DNA of 64,000 nucleotides, taken from positions 66,003,351 through 66,067,350 of the forward strand of contig CM044496.1 of the NCBI GenBank assembly GCA_024364805.1. Direction: 5' to 3'. The notes below the pieces were generated by a model. It was not told the origin of the DNA. It made no database searches and saw only the letters and a program-made list of their open reading frames with translations. The position numbers were made by a program, and so were the translations under genes. Source of the stretch: Euprymna scolopes. Lineage: Eukaryota > Mollusca > Cephalopoda > Sepiida > Sepiolidae. How positions within the stretch are numbered: the first letter of the stretch is position 1; each line of letters starts with the position of its first letter. Below are positions 58,426 through 64,000 of the stretch, piece by piece.

Positions 58426-59518
58426 ATATATGGTTCTACATCAAAGAACAAACATGAAACAATATGTGGACATGACAAAAACAAAAAAACTTCAAAGATC
58501 CCAAATAGAATTAGTCCTCCTGGGAGATATCCTGATTTCATGTCAACTTAACATGACTAAACAATCTCACAGAACATATCACTATATAGATCAACTTCTC
58601 TTAATTATATTAGAAAAACAAAGAAAATATCTCTGTATATTTATTTTTTCGCTGTTATTTCTGAATTTATTTAGTTTATTCTTAAAATGATTTACAAGAA
58701 TATAAAAAAATAGTTTATTAAATGATTAAAATTTTCTTGCTAATTCAAAGTTTATGACAAAAGTCTTAAAATGACTAAAAGTATAATAAAGTTTCCTATC
58801 AAAATGATTTCTATGATGTTAAAAGCATTTTTAATACAAGTTAAATATGTAATTCTATTTTGCGAGTCAATCATGGCAAATACTGGTCACGTTATTAAAG
58901 AAAAACTATTTAAAATTGATTTTTGATTTTTTTATGTTTAATTCTTTTCTGATATTTTAAGTAGTCATCATTATAGGGCAGGGAAGAAATCTTCACTCTT
59001 ATACTCAGATGCCCTACAACTGCTACTCATGAAAAAATAATGATATATAAAGTTAAACTTGCCAAAGTAAACATTCATAGGCAAAAAAAGCAACAAAAAA
59101 ATATATATAGATATAATTCTTGTAAATATTCTATAAAAATGTTAAGAGGAAATATATATTTATATGATAAAAAATTCAAAATTAATTTATTGGAAAAAAA
59201 TGCTTAACCTCTGAAGTGCAGACTACATTGAAACAGGAAAATCTTCAACCAATGTATATACAAGGAAAACAAATAACTTTATGGATATTCAATATGAAAG
59301 TAAATGCAGAAACAAATAGGAAACCTTTAAATTATAAGTATTAGGAAGGAAACTTTCACAAAAAAATGAAAAAAAATACTAAGTAATATTTGGAAAAAAT
59401 TAATTTAAACTTATTTTCAATATTTCAAATCAGAGATGTAAGCTATTTTAGAAGCGCAAAAATATAACATTCGTAATATTTTATCGAGTGAAGGGTTTCT
59501 TTAATATTATAAAAATAT

Positions 59519-59552
<34 letters not shown>

Positions 59553-60344
59553 TATTTGTCAAATATTTAAAATAGTAAGAAAGAATATCTGGGGGTGACC
59601 ATTCTGCAAGATTTAGGAGAGTCGGCAGAAGCGGAACAAAAAGCCTTTGAATGTTAATATAGAACTGATACACTGACAAAGAGGTTTACAGAAGATTTAC
59701 ACAAAGATCACAGAACCACACAAATTGCAGAGAAAAATGTCTAATTCCGTTAAACAACAATCGTTTAATATCAAACATACCTGAATTTTCATTTCATATA
59801 GTTTAAAGTATGCATTTCATGCAATTGTTTTCTCTTTAAAAGTAAATCAAAGTTATTACTTATGTGTTGTTCATTAAATAAATTTATAGACATATACACA
59901 AGTATACATTGTAATGGGTACCATTGTAGATAAACAGAAGTTCACAACTATAGAATTTTGATTGTATTTTTTTATTTTTTCTGTAGTATGGTTATAATAT
60001 GGTGTTCGGCAGACAAGTTTTTATGCATACATGGGAGAAATAATTAGACACCCGTAAAAAAAATAATTCATCCATGTTTAAAATTTTCAGTTATCTTTCT
60101 GCTTCTTTGTCGGCAGTCAGCACTTGGAGCTATATAAAGCAAGATTAAGAGTCTTAAATATTGACATTTTTGTACTGATATTTTTATGTATTTCACATAT
60201 ATATATATACCCTGTCTCACCATTTAAATCCAACAAAGGCCAAAGATGCACTAAAATCATCAAGTGGCTTTGGAATGTGAAATCTAATCAATCCTAACAT
60301 ATCAGATCAGAGGATTTGCTGAAAGCACTTGTCCAGCATAGTTT
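58426..60344. other. AT-rich DNA with (AC)n
   Basis: An (AC)n microsatellite fills 59520-59550 and is read as a CV repeat in a minus-strand ORF. No gene recognised. Confidence 0.55.
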
Positions 60345-60500
60345 ATCCTAAGGATGAATTAACTGTGTTGGTATGGTCATGTGAAATGTTCACATCCTGG
60401 ATAAACTATTACAGAAATGTCTTAAATTGTAGGAAGATTAGCTCGTGAAAGCAAGTGATTGGATAAGACTGCAAAAGTGGAATTTGGAGATGGCTGAGGA
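60345..60500 (+). mobile_element. Degenerate LINE scrap (WYGHV motif)
   Basis: One frame reads LCWYGHVKCSHPG near 60370-60405, resembling the RLRWYGHV motif of LINE ORF2 C-termini as at 49125. A K.LDKTAKVEF block follows, where GRPKKTW..V normally lies. The piece is short, has stops, and abuts a different LINE, so the call is weak. Confidence 0.35.
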
Positions 60501-60509
60501 GTCATATTC

Positions 60510-61890
60510 TAGGCTATGGTCCAAAGGAAAAGCATACAGCTTGAAGATCCTGGCATCATAGATCTAGAAGACCAGGAAAAATACAAATACTTTGGCATAG
60601 AAAAGAATGATTCAATTCAACATGCCAAGATAAGAGAAAAAAATGGCAGTGAATATATATGCCATGTTAGGAAAATCTGTAAAGCAGAAGCTCACTGCTA
60701 TTTACTAACAAGCCATGTCTGTAATAACATACAACTTTAGTATTGTCAACTGGCCACATAGGGACATAAACAGACTAAAATGTGGAAAATGTTGACACTG
60801 TATAGAAACTAGTGTCTGCCTAGGCTGTATCTGCCCAGAGAAGCAGAAGATATGGGTCTCTCTGAAATTGACCATCAGCATCGTGCCACTATCATGAAAA
60901 TCGGGCAATATGTGATGACCTCCCCAAATCCAAACTTCAAAATGAAACAAGTCAGCAGAACAACCTCCATCATGAAACTGGCCGAACAAAGAATGTCTTA
61001 CAAAGGAGAGAAAATTAGAAAACAAGTCTGTTACAGAAATAGCTCAGAAGAGTTGCCAAGAATACACCAAGAACTCCCATTGCAAAAAATTGACATAATG
61101 AACCAACCAACAGCTTATGTATTTTCTGGATGAATGAACCCAAGACTATATAAATAAAAAAGGCTCTATATATTGGCTAAAAAGAGGATTGCTCCACTAT
61201 GGTCAGAAGAGGATTATAATGGCTGCTCAAGATCAATGCTTGATGACTAATGCTTAAAAAAAAAAATTTTTTTTTAAATGCAATGACAACATATGCAGAT
61301 TCTGCGACACAGCAGAATAGAGTGTGAGCCACTTGAAATCCAGCTATAAGGTTCTGATGGGAGGCAACTACTACATGATATAGCACAATGAAATGTGTAA
61401 ATATTTCCACTGGACTATCTGTAAAAAGTTGAATATCAAATGCAGCAGCAAGTCATAACATATACCTGAAAGAACAGTTGGAAATAAGTCATATACCTTC
61501 CACTATGACTATACAATACCTAAAGCTACTTAGAAAATTGAGCTATAAAACCTGACAGTGATATGGGAAAAGGAAAAAGAAGCAACCATAGTAGAAGTTA
61601 GTATCCCCAATAATGCTGGGTTAAACAGAGCTGAGAGGAAAAAGATAATAAAATACCAAGGTCTTATGACATGAAAAGAAACTGGAATATTAAAATCTAT
61701 TATAAGAGTAACTGGACTCATGAAAAAGAATTTGAACAATTACCTAACAAATATACCTGGTGAACTAAGTGCAAAAAGATTCAAACAATTACACTAAATG
61801 GGATAGTCAGAATCGTTAAAAGATCTCTTAGTTGGAGTATATGAGACAGCAGGTGAATGTCTAGCATCCGGTAAAATGCCCCATTTCTTG
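60510..61890 (+). mobile_element. R2-like LINE fragment, post-RT to endonuclease region
   Basis: The first piece (60516-60740) has IIDLEDQEKYKYFGIEKNDS and IQHAKIREK, matching the KYLGIEE...QH.KMKEK..EYYRRVR segment of R2-type polyproteins. Next (60830-61133) comes LPRLYLPREA and MGLSEIDHQHRATIMKIGQY. In a shifted frame 61280-61420 encodes CRFCDTAE.SVSHLKSSYKV, a zinc knuckle with its last Cys replaced, then CKYFHWTICKKLNI. The end (61560-61800) reads ATIVEVSIPNNAGLNRAERK, like the restriction-like endonuclease region. Multiple stops and frame changes. The RT catalytic core is missing upstream. Confidence 0.75.
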
Positions 61891-63330
61891 CTTAAACAAA
61901 CGTAAGAAAATTAAAGAAAAAAAAGGTGAACTTAATCAACATCAAACTGTTGTAAACCTTGAGATTCCACTTTTCATTGATAACAGAGTGATTGCCCAAT
62001 TCATCAGAGAAGAAAATATCATTAATACCACTCCAAATAAATCAGTCAGGACCCTTTGCCAACAGTCTTTGTTATTAATGGTAACAAAGGTATGTATTTA
62101 TTTCTGTCATGTCTGCATAAATATACTCTTTGGAGTCCAAAGAGTTAAAATGAAGGGGAGATAATTAGAGTATTATTCTATACAACATATATAGTGTGTA
62201 TATATCATGAAACTGGTTTTATAAGCAAAGAAAGCAACACTACGGAAAAAGACTTTTTTTCTCTCTATAATTTTAGCTGGGAATCATTAGTCAAACAAAG
62301 ATGGATAACTGTTCATAAAAGCAGGATGACCAGTAGGCTATTAAGCAATAGGCAGAAAGGATAGGAAGGTTAGATGTATATATAAGTAGTTGTATTTTTT
62401 TTTTTTTTAGGAAGATGGGGCATTAACAAATTTAATAAAGAACAGGAGGAATATATAGGATAGCGTCATCATCATGCTGGACTGTTAGCAAACATTCACC
62501 CAGCACTGACTTGTTAAGCAATTGAACTTAGAACAAGCTCATATTTGCATTTGAGAAATACTTCTGCATTTTCTGTTGTTGTAGTTGTCAGCAACATCCA
62601 GGGTAAAATGGAGTAAGAATGGTACCTTAAATGTATTACTGATTGTCTGCCAGCATACGCGCCCGCCGTGAAACGGAGGAACAACATTTTCTTCTTCTGC
62701 ACACCACAAAACAAAAATCAAGTTAAAACAAAAAAAGGTTTTCTGATTCAGTACATATCTATATAAATACATATGACATGTACAATATGAATATAAACAT
62801 AAAATATTGAAAGGTTTTTATCTACAGAATGCATATATATAATAGTATATAATAAGTATAAATATTAGCAGCATATATATTATACATATGCATATAAATA
62901 ATATATATACAATATATAATTCAGATAGATATACACACATACAAATCCTCAGATATGTTGTATACATTTTTACAAAAGGTTGAAAAAATAAATTAAGATA
63001 AGTAAATAAAATATATACTTGTGTAATTGAAAATAATTTTCAAATAAATTTATTATTCTAAAATAACATATGCCCAAAGCAAGAGTCCATGGGTTGGAGT
63101 AAAAGAAACCCAAACACAGATTACCTTGATTACTTGAAGACTTCATAATGTGATTCATTTTTCTACATTTACACACTTTATGCAAGATACTATTATGGAT
63201 ATTATGGCCTTTGTTGGAAGCAAGAAATTTTGACTTTTGTTGAGGTTTAAGATTTAAATTTTTGTGTTTAAAAAAGAAAGAAAAAAAAAGAAAATTATTA
63301 GTTAAACAGTAAAAACCTTGTTTCTTATTT
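61891..63330. other. No recognisable gene
   Basis: The first 200 bases may be the untranslated end of the LINE above. Two overlapping minus-strand ORFs at 62514-62772 cross a GC-richer patch (CGCGCCCGCCGTGAAACGG near 62658) but show no domain I know. The rest is (TA)-rich. Confidence 0.4.
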
Positions 63331-63548
63331 AGAATTCAACCTAATTTAAAAAATACAGGATATACAGGAAAATCTTTATTATTATTCATTAATGAACACT
63401 CAAATAAGCAAAAATGGGCTGTTTCACATCAACATTAAAAAAAAAAACAAAAAAAAAAAAACAAAGGCACATAAGTCTACAATAATTCAAGCTTAAAATG
63501 CTACAGATTTCACATTAATCACTTTAAATCATTGAAAAATGATTTTCT

Positions 63549-63582
<34 letters not shown>

Positions 63583-63698
63583 ATCCTACTAGATAAATTT
63601 ATGTGATTTTTGGAATATGACATCTTCGTTCCATGATGGGTACATACATCATGAATACTTTTCAGTAGTTTTGTTTTTGTAATTAAGTTAGATTCTAA
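63331..63698. mobile_element. TIR-A non-autonomous element, copy 6
   Basis: Starts AGAATTCAACCTAATTTAAA and ends near AGTTAGATTCTAAAG. Inner blocks TGTGATTTTTGGAATATGAC and TTCCATGATGGGTACATACA match other copies. A (TA)n tract (63549-63583) has expanded inside the right arm. Confidence 0.75.
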
Positions 63699-64000
63699 AG
63701 AACCGAAACCTCATCGCATTTTATTTTTACATTCATTTGTAAAAATGCATAACTGCATACTGAATGCTTACACATACATATATAATTTAAAATGCATTTA
63801 TACATAACTTTCATATCTCTTGATCAATGTCAGTATACTATGTTGAAAATACTAACATTTACTTTGGTTTCACTGTTCTTTTCTTCAGACAAATTAATCT
63901 CTACAAAAATTGATTTATTTTTGTTATTTGCATTTGACCAATGTTCCAGTGATGTATTGTACTGATATTGGTACTTTCTAACTTAATGATCACATCTGTA
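63699..64000. other. No recognisable feature
   Basis: AT-rich end of the window. Nothing supported. Confidence 0.5.

Noticed and set aside
59443-59679. Minus-strand ORF with a CV repeat
   Set aside because: It translates the (AC)n microsatellite.
62514-62772. Two overlapping minus-strand ORFs in a GC-richer patch
   Set aside because: No recognisable domain, and the frames compete with each other; kept only as a note.

Overview
The window reads as repeat-dominated, strongly AT-rich animal DNA with no host protein-coding gene I can support. Long introns or intergenic DNA of a mollusc fit best, most likely a cephalopod such as an octopus. The reasons are the LINE families (several typical of molluscan genomes), hundreds-of-bp inverted-repeat elements, mariner-type ends, (TA)n/(GT)n/(AC)n microsatellites and assembly gaps inside simple repeats. 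Species identity is inference. There is no operon, rRNA, convincing tRNA gene or CRISPR array.

Non-LTR retrotransposons hold nearly all the recognisable coding sequence, and all copies are decayed. One family, called LINE-A here, has an apurinic-type endonuclease, an RT with PQGS and YADD-like motifs, and a C-terminal HYFHG region. It occurs at 3770-4445 (-), 22165-22425 (-), 32612-34334 (+), 42958-43482 (+) and 53755-56126 (+). Other LINE types lie at 10970-11220 (-), 12020-12480 (-, ending in a zinc finger), 43598-44062 (+), 49125-49500 (-), 60345-60500 (+) and 60510-61890 (+, R2-like with a C-terminal zinc knuckle).

Between them lie non-autonomous elements. A terminal-inverted-repeat family (TIR-A, six copies) is at 2292, 9224, 41528, 49545, 52009 and 63331. 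Foldback palindromes are at 470-993, 6668-7193, 1249-1681, 15600-15850 and 58245-58425. A mariner-type MITE is at 18644-18829. Helitron-like ends are at 27040, 32206-32597 and 36881. A second inverted-repeat family (TIR-B) is at 19442, 24790, 42511 and 50625. A shared module (R3) is at 8757, 14816, 34520, 35825 and inside the TIR-B copy at 50717. A hairpin-bearing repeat (R-H) is at 11580, 38385, 45060 and 47935. A 30-bp minisatellite (46003-46720) contains a 282-base gap.

The most coherent new signal is that the 3' tail of LINE-A recurs, without the LINE, at one end of TIR-B/R3-type elements (24138, 34425, 36072, 42517). This suggests a non-autonomous family using the LINE-A machinery, much as SINEs borrow LINE tails. 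The second is the pair of foldback elements that share outer arms but carry different palindromic cores. All alignments were made by eye; percent identities and copy numbers elsewhere in the genome are unknown.
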